NCBI GenBank assembly: GCA_047621305.1
Contig: JBLHNB010000016.1
Location: 7,188 to 71,187, forward strand
Reading direction: 5' to 3'
Length of the DNA stretch: 64,000 nt
Source: Colwellia_A sp047621305
Lineage (GTDB): Bacteria > Pseudomonadota > Gammaproteobacteria > Enterobacterales > Alteromonadaceae
In this document: one piece after another, positions 36,065 to 45,444 of the stretch
Layout of the letters: every line of letters starts with the position of its first letter
Numbering within the stretch: the first letter of the stretch is position 1
Notes under the pieces: model-generated
Database searches by the model: none
The model's input: the letters and a program-made list of their open reading frames with translations, nothing else
What the model was told of the DNA's origin: nothing
Position numbers and translations under genes: made by a program

Positions 36065-38292
36065 TGCAAGCTACAAGCATAAGTTTTGTTGAAAGCTCTG
36101 TAGAACTAATTGGTGTTGTTACTCACATTATCCATACAGCTAGGGATAATCGAGGCGTATCTGCAATATTTCAATTAAAAGCGTCTAGTTCAAAGATAGT
36201 GGTTGTAGCAGAGTTTGGGACCATTAATCACTTCCCGTTAGTTGGGGATATTTGGAAAGCCAGTGGTGAACACAAATCTGAGCCTACTTATGGTTCACAA
36301 TTTAAAGCAGAGAAAGCAACAAAACTATTGCCAGATCCAGATACATCGCATGAAGTTATAGCTGACTTTCTCGTTTTTAACGCTAACTTTGTTGGCATCA
36401 ATAGACATTGGGTGAACAAGTTAAGCCGTGTTTATGAAAACAAGCTATTTTACACGTTGAAGAGCATATCTGCTGCTGATCTTGCTGCAAACAAAAAGCT
36501 TAAGATGTCTGCAACAATGGCTTCAAACCTGATGGAGAGCTGGCACCAAATTTCCAATGAAAGCGAGCTAAATGATTTTTTTCAAGATAAAAATTTTCCA
36601 GAGGAACTGATTGAAACGACGCGGCAACTTTTGGGAGAAAAAGCTATTGAACTTCTTTATAAAAACCCTTATTTGCTCTATCCAATAATGTCGGTAAAAG
36701 CACCGTATAGAAAATGGAAGGAGCTAGATTCGACGATAAGGAAGCAATTTGGTATTAAAAAGAATGATCGGCGAAGAGCAATATCATTCATTGAATCGAT
36801 CTTATATGCGGCATATAGCCAGCATGGGCATATGTCTTTGCCAGTTGGAATTGTTAATGAAGCAATAAAGGAAGCAAACTTTAGTTTTGAATTCAGTACT
36901 CTCAATGACGAACATATTAAATTCAGAACGCTTTGCTTTAACAAAGGTAGCGGAACTGTTCAGATATTAGGTCATCAAGCTATAGAGAATACAATTAACT
37001 CTTTGCTTAATAAGCGTCTTTGTCCGTTTGGTGAATCCCTTGATTTTGATAACTACGATATAGAAGAAACTTTTTCTAAGCTGGCATCTATTGGTATTGA
37101 GCTAAATACCGAGCAACAACGCGCTCTTGATAGTGCGCTAACAAAGTGTGTTTCTGTTATCGATGGCTCTGCTTATTCAGGTAAGAGCATAGTCATCCAA
37201 TCAGTCATTGATGCATTAATTGATAATGGCGAAAACGTATGGTTAATTTCCTCTTCATCTGGCGATGAAGCAAAAGGTCTATTTAGGGTGGGTAGCGAAT
37301 CGATTAATAGCTTTATTTCAAAATCACAGAAAAGAAATAAACTTGATGCTCTGAATGATTCGGTTGTTATTGTTGATGATGCTCATTCAGTTGATACCTT
37401 AACTTTTTATAAGCTACTCAAATGCCTTCCTTTAAATGCAAGACTCTGTTTTGTTGGTGATCACAGAAAGCTTCCTCCTTTAGGCCCAGGTAATGTATTT
37501 CAGCAACTGATATCAACAAACTCAGAGTTAATTACTCGATTAGAGCATTGTTACTATCACGATTCTAATGACAGCTTGCGAGCATTATCTTTAGCTATGT
37601 TAGTGCAAGATAGTCATTATGATACTAATTCAATTCCCAGTTCAGATTTTAAAGAAAGCCAAGATATTAGCATTTATGAAACACTCGAAAAATCTCACGA
37701 TGTTTTGAGCAACATCGCAGCTAATATCTGGTTAGAACTCCATCTAAATCTTGACAAAAGCTATCAGGTAATTTGTGCGAATAGTTCTCTTTGTGAATTG
37801 ATAAACATGCTGATTCAGCAGTTAAGGTTTACTAGAAAGAAAGTCGCCAATTTAACAATTGATGAATACACTTTTTACGAAGGAGATCCAATAATTTTTG
37901 TTAAGAAAAATCAATTCTTAGATATGGCGTCGGGAGATTTGGCTATTGTGCATGAAGTGTTCGATGAGCCAGTAATAGTGCATGGTCGAGAATGTTTGCT
38001 TAGTATCTTAGTCAATGGATCAGTAGTGGAGCTGTCCAAAGAGGACATTGATTGTTTATCTATAGGTTATGCAATAACTGCTCATAAAGTACAAAACCAT
38101 AAATTTGAAAATTCTGTCGTTGTGCTAGATAACTTCTATTTAATTAACAAAGCTTGGCTATATACAGCAGCAAACGCTACCCATATAAATTTAATGTTTA
38201 TAGGTAATAAAGATGGGTTAGCAAGAGAGTTGAACTCACCTGAGTTCAGTAACAAACGATATTTTGGTATTCCTTTAAAGTTGGCGGTATGA
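36064..38292 (+). CDS. RecD2-like superfamily 1 helicase
   Basis: The 742-aa protein has an N-terminal OB/HhH-like region and an SF1 motor. The motor shows Walker A GSAYSGKS (about 371-378), a Walker B-like VVIVDDAHS, motif III GDHRKLPPLGPGNVF and a UvrD-C-like AITAHKVQNHKFENSVVV. The Walker B has DDAH rather than DEAS/DEVS, so it is divergent but likely active. Helicases of this kind would help DNA strand processing of the excised island. It sits between the two recombinase genes with near-zero spacing on both sides. Confidence 0.82.
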   Translation: MQATSISFVESSVELIGVVTHIIHTARDNRGVSAIFQLKASSSKIVVVAEFGTINHFPLVGDIWKASGEHKSEPTYGSQFKAEKATKLLPDPDTSHEVIADFLVFNANFVGINRHWVNKLSRVYENKLFYTLKSISAADLAANKKLKMSATMASNLMESWHQISNESELNDFFQDKNFPEELIETTRQLLGEKAIELLYKNPYLLYPIMSVKAPYRKWKELDSTIRKQFGIKKNDRRRAISFIESILYAAYSQHGHMSLPVGIVNEAIKEANFSFEFSTLNDEHIKFRTLCFNKGSGTVQILGHQAIENTINSLLNKRLCPFGESLDFDNYDIEETFSKLASIGIELNTEQQRALDSALTKCVSVIDGSAYSGKSIVIQSVIDALIDNGENVWLISSSSGDEAKGLFRVGSESINSFISKSQKRNKLDALNDSVVIVDDAHSVDTLTFYKLLKCLPLNARLCFVGDHRKLPPLGPGNVFQQLISTNSELITRLEHCYYHDSNDSLRALSLAMLVQDSHYDTNSIPSSDFKESQDISIYETLEKSHDVLSNIAANIWLELHLNLDKSYQVICANSSLCELINMLIQQLRFTRKKVANLTIDEYTFYEGDPIIFVKKNQFLDMASGDLAIVHEVFDEPVIVHGRECLLSILVNGSVVELSKEDIDCLSIGYAITAHKVQNHKFENSVVVLDNFYLINKAWLYTAANATHINLMFIGNKDGLARELNSPEFSNKRYFGIPLKLAV

Positions 38293-38293
38293 A

Positions 38294-39649
38294 ATGACGA
38301 AATCAATAACAGAGACTAAAGTCAGGTATGACCGAAAAGACCATTATGTTTATCAAGATATCAATGGTGAGGTCTTATGGGCACCAACAGATTTCATTAT
38401 TGAATTTATTGGAGATATAAAAACAAAAAATAAGTATAGAAAGGCGCTACGCCGTTTGTTCAAGTACATTAATACCAGAGAGCACACCATGGCATGGCTT
38501 GATATGAATGACGAACATATGGAGAAGTTCAGAGACTGGAGTTTAGGAGAAACACAAGCGGATGCTCGTTATCGTGGTGAAGAAAACTTGGCAAAGCAAA
38601 CAACGAATAATGATTTTTTGATGCCTATTTATGCTTTCTACTATTGGGTTCAAAAACAAGGGAAATATCACCAAAGCATCTTAGGGCACGACCCTCAAAA
38701 TATAAATGCATTTCAAATTACTTCTTCACTGTTACAGAGAGATGTTGCGATTTCTAAAGATGAGAAACCGAATAACGATTGGTTATACCCGAAGCTATTT
38801 AAGGGTTGCGATACAAGAGGAAGAAAAGATCGTTCAGCTAGTGAAAATGACCTTGATGAGCTTAATGGTTACATCATAGCCAATTACAATGGCTATGAAA
38901 GAACCTCACTTCTGCTAATAGTGCAAATCATCCATGAGGCGGGTGGCCGCCCAATTTCTATAGCTAGCTTAATTAGATATCAATTTGATAAGAATATAGT
39001 TGATAGAGAGCTATTCAAGGAGAAAAAAGGAGTTTTCGAAGTAGTGCCGAAAAAAGCTAAATTTAGTGGCACAATGCCGATCAGGTTTCCCACTTCAACC
39101 ACTATGTCAATCATGTCTTTCATTCAAAATGACTTGGAACCATTTCTTAATGACCATCAAGTTAAGGGATATGAAGGACATTTATTCTTATCTCCAAAGA
39201 ATAATAAACCTTTGTCTGAGGCAGATATAGTCAAGGTTTTTAGTGAAATTACGACAGAATTAGGCTGGCCTAAAGGAAAATCTATTTATTCCTTAAGGCA
39301 TAAGTTTTCTGGTGATAGCCTTGATAAACATTTGGCTGTTGCTGTTGAGCTTGGGTTTAGTGCAAATGAAGCTTCGATAGCATTGCAAATGCAACGAGAT
39401 ATGACTCATAGATCTGGAGGCTCATTGAAGGATTACGTCGAAAGCCGAATGAGAATGGGTCAAAAGACTGAAGCAAACAAAAAGGAGCTTAGAATCAAAT
39501 CATTGGAGTCCGATAAAACAAGACTTGCACTGGAAGCACAAAAAGCATTTGAGATCGCTGATATGAAAGCGGCTCAAAACCAAGATCTGATGGCTGAAGT
39601 TGAGAAGTTAAAATCTGTACTAGCATCATTAAAAAGTGACGAAAAGTAG
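38294..39649 (+). CDS. Tyrosine recombinase / phage-type integrase (451 aa)
   Basis: It has an N-terminal SAM-like DNA-binding region and a catalytic domain with the first Arg in HEAGGRPISIAS (about 219), H-x-x-H/R-like YSLRHKFSGDS (about 331-341) and a later MTHRSGGSLKDYV carrying the likely nucleophile tyrosine. A C-terminal coiled coil follows (LRIKSLESDKTRLALEAQ region). It is the last gene of the six-gene operon, with a 1-bp gap after the helicase and a terminator downstream. The presence of two different tyrosine recombinases in one operon is notable. Confidence 0.82.
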   Translation: MTKSITETKVRYDRKDHYVYQDINGEVLWAPTDFIIEFIGDIKTKNKYRKALRRLFKYINTREHTMAWLDMNDEHMEKFRDWSLGETQADARYRGEENLAKQTTNNDFLMPIYAFYYWVQKQGKYHQSILGHDPQNINAFQITSSLLQRDVAISKDEKPNNDWLYPKLFKGCDTRGRKDRSASENDLDELNGYIIANYNGYERTSLLLIVQIIHEAGGRPISIASLIRYQFDKNIVDRELFKEKKGVFEVVPKKAKFSGTMPIRFPTSTTMSIMSFIQNDLEPFLNDHQVKGYEGHLFLSPKNNKPLSEADIVKVFSEITTELGWPKGKSIYSLRHKFSGDSLDKHLAVAVELGFSANEASIALQMQRDMTHRSGGSLKDYVESRMRMGQKTEANKKELRIKSLESDKTRLALEAQKAFEIADMKAAQNQDLMAEVEKLKSVLASLKSDEK

Positions 39650-39704
39650 CAATTAGCGTTATGTTTAAGTTTGATAAGATCAAATTATTTTGCTTTAGAA
39701 GTTA

Positions 39705-39730
39705 AAAAGCCTCTATATTTAGGGGCTTTT
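39705..39730 (+). terminator. Intrinsic terminator after the mobility operon
   Basis: AAAAGCCTC (39705-39713) pairs with GGGGCTTTT (39722-39730), with one G-T wobble and an 8-nt AT loop, 56 bp after the integrase stop. The 3' arm ends in a short T run. Confidence 0.7.
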
Positions 39731-40100
39731 GGATCATGAAGCTTTATTCGGCGTAGGCCATGTATCAGGTGACTCTGAAAGTGATGTGTACTCTGGCGAA
39801 TGCTCTGTTTTTTAAATATCCAACTTGAGCCTGCCTTGTCCAAGTCACGACCATGTTATTGTTATCTATAAACACGATTGGAAAACGGCGCTCTAATCTC
39901 TATACAGAAACTTCTATCGTTCTTAAGAATTTAACATTTTTGTTAGTCCAGTGATTTGACGGAACTATGGTAGTTTTTTAGCTCAATAAAAGCACACAGT
40001 TGGCTATTACGAACTTTTGAACTGCCTGTATGTTCAACATTATGACTTGCTTAAAGTACATAGCAACGAAGAAGGAAAGATAATAGAAATGTTAAGCCGT

Positions 40101-40269
40101 AGGGCTGGGACTTTATAAAAATAATAATGGTAGGGTATTTCATAAAGCGCTATATGTCCCCACCACTCAACGTGGTTGAAAATCCTATCGTGAATTTGCA
40201 GTAACTGAAAAGGCTTAAGAATTATTTCAACCTACTACTTTTAATAAACAAATGAGTTTACCTAAATAA
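40101..40269 (+). pseudogene. Decayed coding remnant in the 39.7-40.4 kb gap
   Basis: The 730-bp gap after the integrase holds no intact gene. One frame in this stretch reads through LGLYKNNNGRVFHKALYVPT, an in-frame stop, KSYREFAVTEKA, another stop and ELFQPTTFNKQM. This looks like the end of a once-functional protein with two nonsense mutations. The original family is not recognised. The rest of the gap shows nothing that I can support. Confidence 0.35.
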
Positions 40270-40392
40270 GTAGTTTTTAATTTATTTGAAACCTAGTTAA
40301 CCTAAAATGGCCAATAGCAATTCAATTGCCGCTTTATATATTGCTGTTATGGTGCCAGAATACACTGACTAAATAGCGAGTTGAGGTATGAT

Positions 40393-41712
40393 TTGAGATA
40401 TCCAAAAGAACAAGACAAGTTTCTGCTAGCTGCCAGTTTATTGAACCAAATTAGAAATGACTCTAATGACCTTCCTAGTCTCCTTCAATTACAGAAATTC
40501 CTACTTCGCCAAATTTGTAGCATAGAGCTTAAAACTCGTTTGTTGAAAAAAGGGAGAAAGAGGTTAAAACGCTCAAAAAGCAGTGTTAGTAGAAAAAATG
40601 AGTTATCGAGACAAGAGAAAAAGCATCAGGTTGGATTAATTAAGTCGTTAATTTCCAGTAGCGATGAAAGACTTAATGATTATAAACAATTGCTATTCTT
40701 ATGGCGCTACTTCGGTGATGCTATTGTTGGGATTTATCATTCGACGTACAGTCTGAAGCATCTTTTTTATGATGGTGACTACAACCCTAAGCCTAATGCT
40801 GGTTTTATAACAGGTAAGGAAGGTTTTAGGCAAGAGTACAAAAGCCTAATATTTGCGATTAGAAAAGGGATACCTACTGTTCTTTGCGATTTAACTAACA
40901 TAGTCAGGCATGGTGACCTCTGTTTGATGGGAGCAGAAGAACCATTTTTGATAGAAATGAAATCTTCCAAAAATACCAACGCGAGAACTGATAGACAAGC
41001 CGAACAATTAAATGTGCTTGGTAATTTTTTCGCTAATGATGGCGGTGAAAACTTTCGCGGTGCAGGTCCAACAAAACGTGTTGCGCTCAGCAGTTCAGAA
41101 GTTAACTATTATAGCGAAGTTAACCAGTGCCTTAGTACAGCTCTTAATAATGGTTCGTGTTTAACTCAACCTGAAAAAGGATTATCTTATTTTAGTTATA
41201 CCTCTCAATTTATAGCTAATCATTCGGAAGGGTTAAAAGGTATCTTGGATCGTGTTGTTAATGAAACAACCATGATAGTTATAGTATCTCCAACGGAGTC
41301 ATCATTACCATTGCAATCATGTGCATTATCATTTTCTCCTGAAAATACTTGCCAGTTCATTCAAGAAGAATTGCACCTAGTAGTACTTATCGATATTAAT
41401 GAGGTAAAAGAGCAGATCAAGCAACATGGATTTCATGCTTTAGCAATTATGGATGGAGTCTTCTCTTTCCAGCTAATGGTAGATAAAAATGACTTACTAA
41501 AAGGTGGATGTCGAATTAGTGAACAAATGTTCCTAAGAATTGCGTGTGAATTTCAGTCACTAAGTTGGTTTGCTACTGAAAGTGCTCATTCACTTAAGAA
41601 CCTATTAAAGCTAAGTGAAGTAATAGAGCCTTCAGAGGAGAACTATACATTAAACGCTGAGCAATTTGAGGAATGGGATAATACAAAAGACTATGTTGAT
41701 GAAATAATTTAG
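40393..41712 (+). CDS. PD-(D/E)XK nuclease-like protein (about 439 aa)
   Basis: A protein with a basic helical N-terminal region and a central HGDLCLMG-8 residues-LIEMKSSKNTN. This D...E-x-K arrangement is the core of PD-(D/E)XK nucleases. There is no TM segment. I prefer the TTG at 40393, preceded by GAGG, over the TTG at 40381. It stands alone with no partner gene in the same direction. Island context suggests a defence or restriction-type role, but that is inference. Confidence 0.65.
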   Translation: MRYPKEQDKFLLAASLLNQIRNDSNDLPSLLQLQKFLLRQICSIELKTRLLKKGRKRLKRSKSSVSRKNELSRQEKKHQVGLIKSLISSSDERLNDYKQLLFLWRYFGDAIVGIYHSTYSLKHLFYDGDYNPKPNAGFITGKEGFRQEYKSLIFAIRKGIPTVLCDLTNIVRHGDLCLMGAEEPFLIEMKSSKNTNARTDRQAEQLNVLGNFFANDGGENFRGAGPTKRVALSSSEVNYYSEVNQCLSTALNNGSCLTQPEKGLSYFSYTSQFIANHSEGLKGILDRVVNETTMIVIVSPTESSLPLQSCALSFSPENTCQFIQEELHLVVLIDINEVKEQIKQHGFHALAIMDGVFSFQLMVDKNDLLKGGCRISEQMFLRIACEFQSLSWFATESAHSLKNLLKLSEVIEPSEENYTLNAEQFEEWDNTKDYVDEII

Positions 41713-41882
41713 TATGATTGACTTATTACATCTAAATTTTTTCTGTTAGGTTAAAGAATGGATTTTCAATAGAGCTATTTACGCATAGGAATAGGCAGCA
41801 CATCATTTTTGTTGTGATTTAGTTAATATGTTAGTATACTTATTTAAGTAGCTAGAAATGCAGAAAAGCGCCGTTACTGCGA

Positions 41883-42020
41883 GCTTTGTTTTACAAAGCA
41901 GATGAGGGGAACGTTTATTTTCATATGTTCATTGTCATTAAGTTGATGAGAGCGAATAATAAATCAGGCGACCTTCCTATCTACTCACTTTATTAAAACC
42001 TGCCTTGAGCAGGTTTTTTT
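41883..42020 (+). ncRNA. Possible small RNA ending in a strong terminator
   Basis: This 312-bp gap between the nuclease-like gene and the next gene contains a hairpin GCTTTG-TTTTA-CAAAGC (41883-41899). About 100 bp later comes a strong hairpin-T-run. The terminator is 280 bp from the upstream stop, far for that gene, which raises the possibility of an independent transcript. The evidence is weak. Confidence 0.2.
41995..42020. terminator. Strong, probably bidirectional terminator
   Basis: AAAACCTGC (41995-42003) pairs with GCAGGTTTT (42009-42017) around CTTGA. On the plus strand it is followed by further T residues to 42020; on the minus strand the stem ends in a T run as well. It lies just 5 bp from the stop of the minus-strand gene at 42025. 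Confidence 0.8.
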
Positions 42021-42024
42021 ATGT

Positions 42025-42528
42025 CTAGATATTGTTAGATATAGCTTCTGCTTTGTTCTTGTTTGTATGATATGAAGTAACTTGAACAACCTTATCTTCT
42101 TCTACAGAAAGTACTGCTAAACCATAAAACCCTTTTTCAGGATTAAAGGATAGCTTTTCCTTTGAGTTTAACAGAAACCCCTGTGCTGCATAAGACTCAT
42201 TATCACGCACTAAGCTTTTGGTCGAGTAAGTTTTAGCAAGCATTTCACCGACATTCTCCGCCGTTAAATGATCGTGCTCTATCCTTGTTTTTAAGGCTTT
42301 ATGAAAATCCCTGATTTTTAATGTAATGCCTTTTATATTAGGGCATTCTACACCGTTTATAATACAGACTTTTCTTAAGTCACTTAGTTGTCTTTTTGTG
42401 AATATAAATGAGAGAACTTCCGAATTTAAAGCCTCTTTAGGAATATCCCAACCATTTTTCTGAACATAACTATACATATTCAGCGTCATTTGTTTTATTT
42501 CACTAGCTAGCGCCAATTCACCGTTCAA
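42025..42528 (-). CDS. Hypothetical protein (167 aa)
   Basis: A soluble 167-aa protein, helical at the N-terminus and more beta-rich toward the end. It has no recognised motif, TM segment or signal. The TTG at 42528 is preceded by AGGAG at a suitable distance; an ATG 13 codons later is the alternative. It is monocistronic between a terminator and a 250-bp gap before the PIN-like gene. The function is unknown. Confidence 0.55.
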   Translation of the reverse strand: MNGELALASEIKQMTLNMYSYVQKNGWDIPKEALNSEVLSFIFTKRQLSDLRKVCIINGVECPNIKGITLKIRDFHKALKTRIEHDHLTAENVGEMLAKTYSTKSLVRDNESYAAQGFLLNSKEKLSFNPEKGFYGLAVLSVEEDKVVQVTSYHTNKNKAEAISNNI

Positions 42529-42777
42529 ATATTACTACTCCTGCTAATTCAAACTTCATAATACAATGTTCTAACAGGATTTAATAAGTATTTTTCACTT
42601 CAGTTTAGTTATTGATAAATTAAATTATTTGGCTAAAAAGAATACTTTCCATGCTGACAACCATTTATTGAAAATATGAAAAAGTACGATGAATAACTTA
42701 GTTAACGACTTCATCAAGACTTAAACATGAAACTGTCAGACGAATAAAGTCCATTGAGTTGTTCTTCTTCAGTCATG

Positions 42778-43410
42778 CTAAAATAAGTCGTTTGCACACT
42801 TTCGTTGTAGATCACTTATATAACTCATCAAACCTGCCATCGCATTTTCTTCTGTTGACTTAGCATGGTTTCCGAAGCAGTTAGTGATGGCTTTATCTAC
42901 ATTTGGGTGTAAACGTACCTTATTAGAAATGTGATCATACCCATATAGCTCTATTATCGATTTAATTGCCATCTCTAAAATTACAAACTTCGCATTAATA
43001 GGATCAATCACTCTTTCAGTGATCACTCGATCAATTTCTTTTAATGCTCTCTTGTCACCCGTAACCATAGCACTGTTTTCATTTTCCATTATACAGCCAA
43101 GTAAAATCAACTCACCTGCATCTAAGTTAGGCTGCTCAAGTTTGAGAATAGTACTCATGATTTTAAGATCATAAATTTCAGCTTTACTACAGCTCAAAAA
43201 AAACATTCTACTTCGGCGAACTGCATCAAAGCATTGAAATAATTTCGCTGCTTTTTCATCGTTATGGTGGAATGTCACAAACTCATAGGTTGGTAACATG
43301 TAAAAAGAATCTAAATTATTACCAAAGGCAACTGTTAACTCATCGAGTAAGTCATATTGGGATAATTTAATGATGACATCGTTATCGAAAAAATAATTAT
43401 TAATATTCAT
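42778..43410 (-). CDS. PIN-domain-like protein, partner of the ImmA/IrrE peptidase
   Basis: A 210-aa protein with a PIN-like acid pattern: FDNDVIIKL at the start, DAGELILLG (about 96-104) and MVTGDKRAL (about 114-122), where aspartates and glutamate would coordinate metal. PIN proteins are typically RNases and often toxins. Its ATG overlaps the stop of the upstream ImmA/IrrE gene (ATGA). It is the last gene of a HTH-peptidase-PIN operon, an arrangement used by toxin-antitoxin and stress-released toxin modules. Confidence 0.65.
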   Translation of the reverse strand: MNINNYFFDNDVIIKLSQYDLLDELTVAFGNNLDSFYMLPTYEFVTFHHNDEKAAKLFQCFDAVRRSRMFFLSCSKAEIYDLKIMSTILKLEQPNLDAGELILLGCIMENENSAMVTGDKRALKEIDRVITERVIDPINAKFVILEMAIKSIIELYGYDHISNKVRLHPNVDKAITNCFGNHAKSTEENAMAGLMSYISDLQRKCANDLF

Positions 43411-44426
43411 TCTTCTTCAATTCCTTGTACAACATTAAGGAATGAAAGATCATCGGCTCTAACGTGAACAGTATTTATATACTTGCAGAACTCTTGTTTG
43501 ATTAGATCCTGTGCAACCACTTTTCTCTCAATGAACTTCAAGGCATTATACGTAGCCACCCAGTCATTGGTTTCTTTACCATAGGATAGTGCCAAGTGAG
43601 AAACAGAAATTCCAAGTGGTTTTCCGAACTGCATTGCAATCGCGGCTAATCTAGCAGGTGATGGACGAGATGGTATTTTCGAAAAGAACTCTTGAATATC
43701 TTGCTCTCTTCGAAGTAAAGATAAAGATATATTATCAGCTTCTGTTTCTTGCTCATCATACTCAGCCAATAATGTTCCAGATAATTCAATCATTGAAACA
43801 TCAACAACAATGTCTTTATTTTCAAGGTGACCTGAGACAATATGACCGAATTCATGAAGCAAGACAAATAGTTGGGCACCAGGACTTTTTTGACCGTGTC
43901 CTAGTAATATACAGTAATAATCACCATTTTTGATAACCATACCAGCAGGTTTTGAAATGTTAGGTGCTAATTTTTCAACATATATTACTGGTAAGCCAAA
44001 TTGCCAAAATAATTGAATAACAGCATCTAAGTTCAAATCTTCGAGTTGCTTTATTTCTTCCCAAAGCTTGGCAATGTTTGGTGGAGCAACGTCATTTAGT
44101 TTTAAGATATTTACAAGTGTGGATGTAATGCCTTGTGCTAAAAACGAAGACGGAGCAAGCTTTTCGAACTCTACATTAGCCCGCTTTTTAAACTCAATAT
44201 TCTTAACTTTTGGTATAAATGAAATATCACCTGACTCTGCAATGTCTACATCTAAGCCTAAACGAGACTTTACAACTAGGCAAAACTCCAAAATTCCAGC
44301 ATTAGTTTTTAGGACATCATTTTCCCACCACTTCGGAAGGGTTTTATTTATTAAACCTTGATTTAGTCCAATAGATTTTAATTTTTTGTACAAGTTAGAC
44401 TTAGAGATAATATTTAATTCTGTCAT
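43407..44426 (-). CDS. ImmA/IrrE-family metallopeptidase
   Basis: A 339-aa protein with the zinc-peptidase motif LLHEFGHIVSGHLE (about 190-203) and a downstream acidic segment (EQETEADNISLSLL) that completes the metal site, as in COG2856 proteins. These enzymes cleave HTH repressors to switch on adjacent genes. Here the HTH gene lies 24 bp upstream and the PIN-like gene overlaps its end. The N-terminal region (1-110) is helical. Confidence 0.82.
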   Translation of the reverse strand: MTELNIISKSNLYKKLKSIGLNQGLINKTLPKWWENDVLKTNAGILEFCLVVKSRLGLDVDIAESGDISFIPKVKNIEFKKRANVEFEKLAPSSFLAQGITSTLVNILKLNDVAPPNIAKLWEEIKQLEDLNLDAVIQLFWQFGLPVIYVEKLAPNISKPAGMVIKNGDYYCILLGHGQKSPGAQLFVLLHEFGHIVSGHLENKDIVVDVSMIELSGTLLAEYDEQETEADNISLSLLRREQDIQEFFSKIPSRPSPARLAAIAMQFGKPLGISVSHLALSYGKETNDWVATYNALKFIERKVVAQDLIKQEFCKYINTVHVRADDLSFLNVVQGIEEE

Positions 44427-44450
44427 TCTTCACCTCCCTTGAAACAAAAA

Positions 44451-44777
44451 TCATAGTTTACATGAATTAGCGACAATTAGCAGTCTTGCTAACTGTTTTG
44501 CATGTATTTCTGTACCATCCCAAACTTGCCTAAGCGCATTCATTAACGTATCGCTTTGTTCGGGTTCATCAGCGAAGTCCTGTAAATTTATTTTTGCATA
44601 AACGCATAACTCATTAAGAGCCGAAGTCATTCGTTTCGGACTACCTTTTAATGCTCTATGCACAGTACTCTGCGTCATTTTACACGATAAAGCTATAGAA
44701 ACCGTTGTTTCCAACCCATTCACCTTGAATGACTCAAGCAATGCATTTTGTATTTTCTTAATATTCATATTTATCAT
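44451..44777 (-). CDS. Small helix-turn-helix regulator
   Basis: A 108-aa protein with a HTH-like segment ETTVSIALSCKMTQSTVHRA (about 23-42) followed by a helical C-terminal part. It is the first gene of the HTH-peptidase-PIN operon and is divergent from the sce7726-type gene. A 17-bp direct-repeat site lies in the shared promoter and again inside this gene, which fits autoregulation. The likely role is repressor and possible substrate of the peptidase. Confidence 0.68.
   Translation of the reverse strand: MINMNIKKIQNALLESFKVNGLETTVSIALSCKMTQSTVHRALKGSPKRMTSALNELCVYAKINLQDFADEPEQSDTLMNALRQVWDGTEIHAKQLARLLIVANSCKL
44593..44609. promoter_or_regulatory. Internal copy of the 17-bp operator-like repeat
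   Basis: TTTGCATAAACGCATAA, an exact copy of the intergenic site at 44782-44798, lies within the HTH coding sequence. It contains the direct repeat GCATAA-AC-GCATAA. This may be a second operator that loops with the first. Confidence 0.45.
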
Positions 44778-44781
44778 TAAA

Positions 44782-44798
44782 TTTGCATAAACGCATAA
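44782..44798. promoter_or_regulatory. 17-bp operator-like site in the divergent promoter
   Basis: TTTGCATAAACGCATAA lies 5 bp upstream of the HTH start and about 53 bp upstream of the divergent sce7726-type gene. It has an internal direct repeat GCATAA. A further half-site, GCATAATTAA, lies just before that gene's start (44838-44847). Its position and duplication suggest the binding site of the HTH protein. Confidence 0.5.
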
Positions 44799-44850
44799 TT
44801 AAGTGTAAAGTATATATTGAGAAAGTCAATGAAAGAGGCATAATTAACGA

Positions 44851-45444
44851 ATGAATGATTTAAACATAAGAAAATCACTCTTAGACCGATTTATGACTCG
44901 TAATTTATTCGAGTCATCTTCAGTTTTAGAAGAAGTTTCAGTTAGCAACGGCTGCGCACGAGCTGATGTTGTGTTTGCTGGTAAAAAGCTAGAGTGTTTT
45001 GAAATTAAAAGTGAATTGGACTCTCTAAAACGGCTTACTCAACAAGGTTGGCATTATGGTCGCTCATTTAACCAGGTGACGTTAGTGGCGGCAACAAAGC
45101 ATTTGGATAAAGCGATTTTCTCTATCCCTGTATGGTGGGGGATCATAGAAGTTTCAAAAGCTGGTAAACTTATTCAACGTCGAAAAGCTGGTAACAACCC
45201 TGACATAAAGTCACATGGACTAGCAGAGTTGCTTAATAGAGAAGAAGGTATCTCTTTGTTGAAGGACTGTGGAGTAACTAAAGGTCTTTCTAAACTAAGT
45301 AATCAAAACATTCATGACAAAGTGTCAGAGCTTTGCGGTGTAAAAGAGTTAAATAAGTTCGTTCTGGATGCCTTCAGAAGTAGAAAAGAACTAAGGAAAG
45401 ATAGTTACCTTCCTCAGTTTTTTCCAGAAATGGCTACGTGTTAA
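44851..45444 (+). CDS. sce7726-family nuclease-like protein
   Basis: A 197-aa protein with CARADVVFAG-6 residues-CFEIKSELDSL. This D...E-x-K pattern, followed by GWHYGRSFNQVTLVAATKHL, is the hallmark of sce7726-type proteins, which have a PD-(D/E)XK-like core. It is divergent from the HTH operon and convergent with the beta-family gene, overlapping stop codons by 4 bp. The family is often seen in defence islands next to an sce7725/beta-type partner, as here. Confidence 0.7.
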   Translation: MNDLNIRKSLLDRFMTRNLFESSSVLEEVSVSNGCARADVVFAGKKLECFEIKSELDSLKRLTQQGWHYGRSFNQVTLVAATKHLDKAIFSIPVWWGIIEVSKAGKLIQRRKAGNNPDIKSHGLAELLNREEGISLLKDCGVTKGLSKLSNQNIHDKVSELCGVKELNKFVLDAFRSRKELRKDSYLPQFFPEMATC

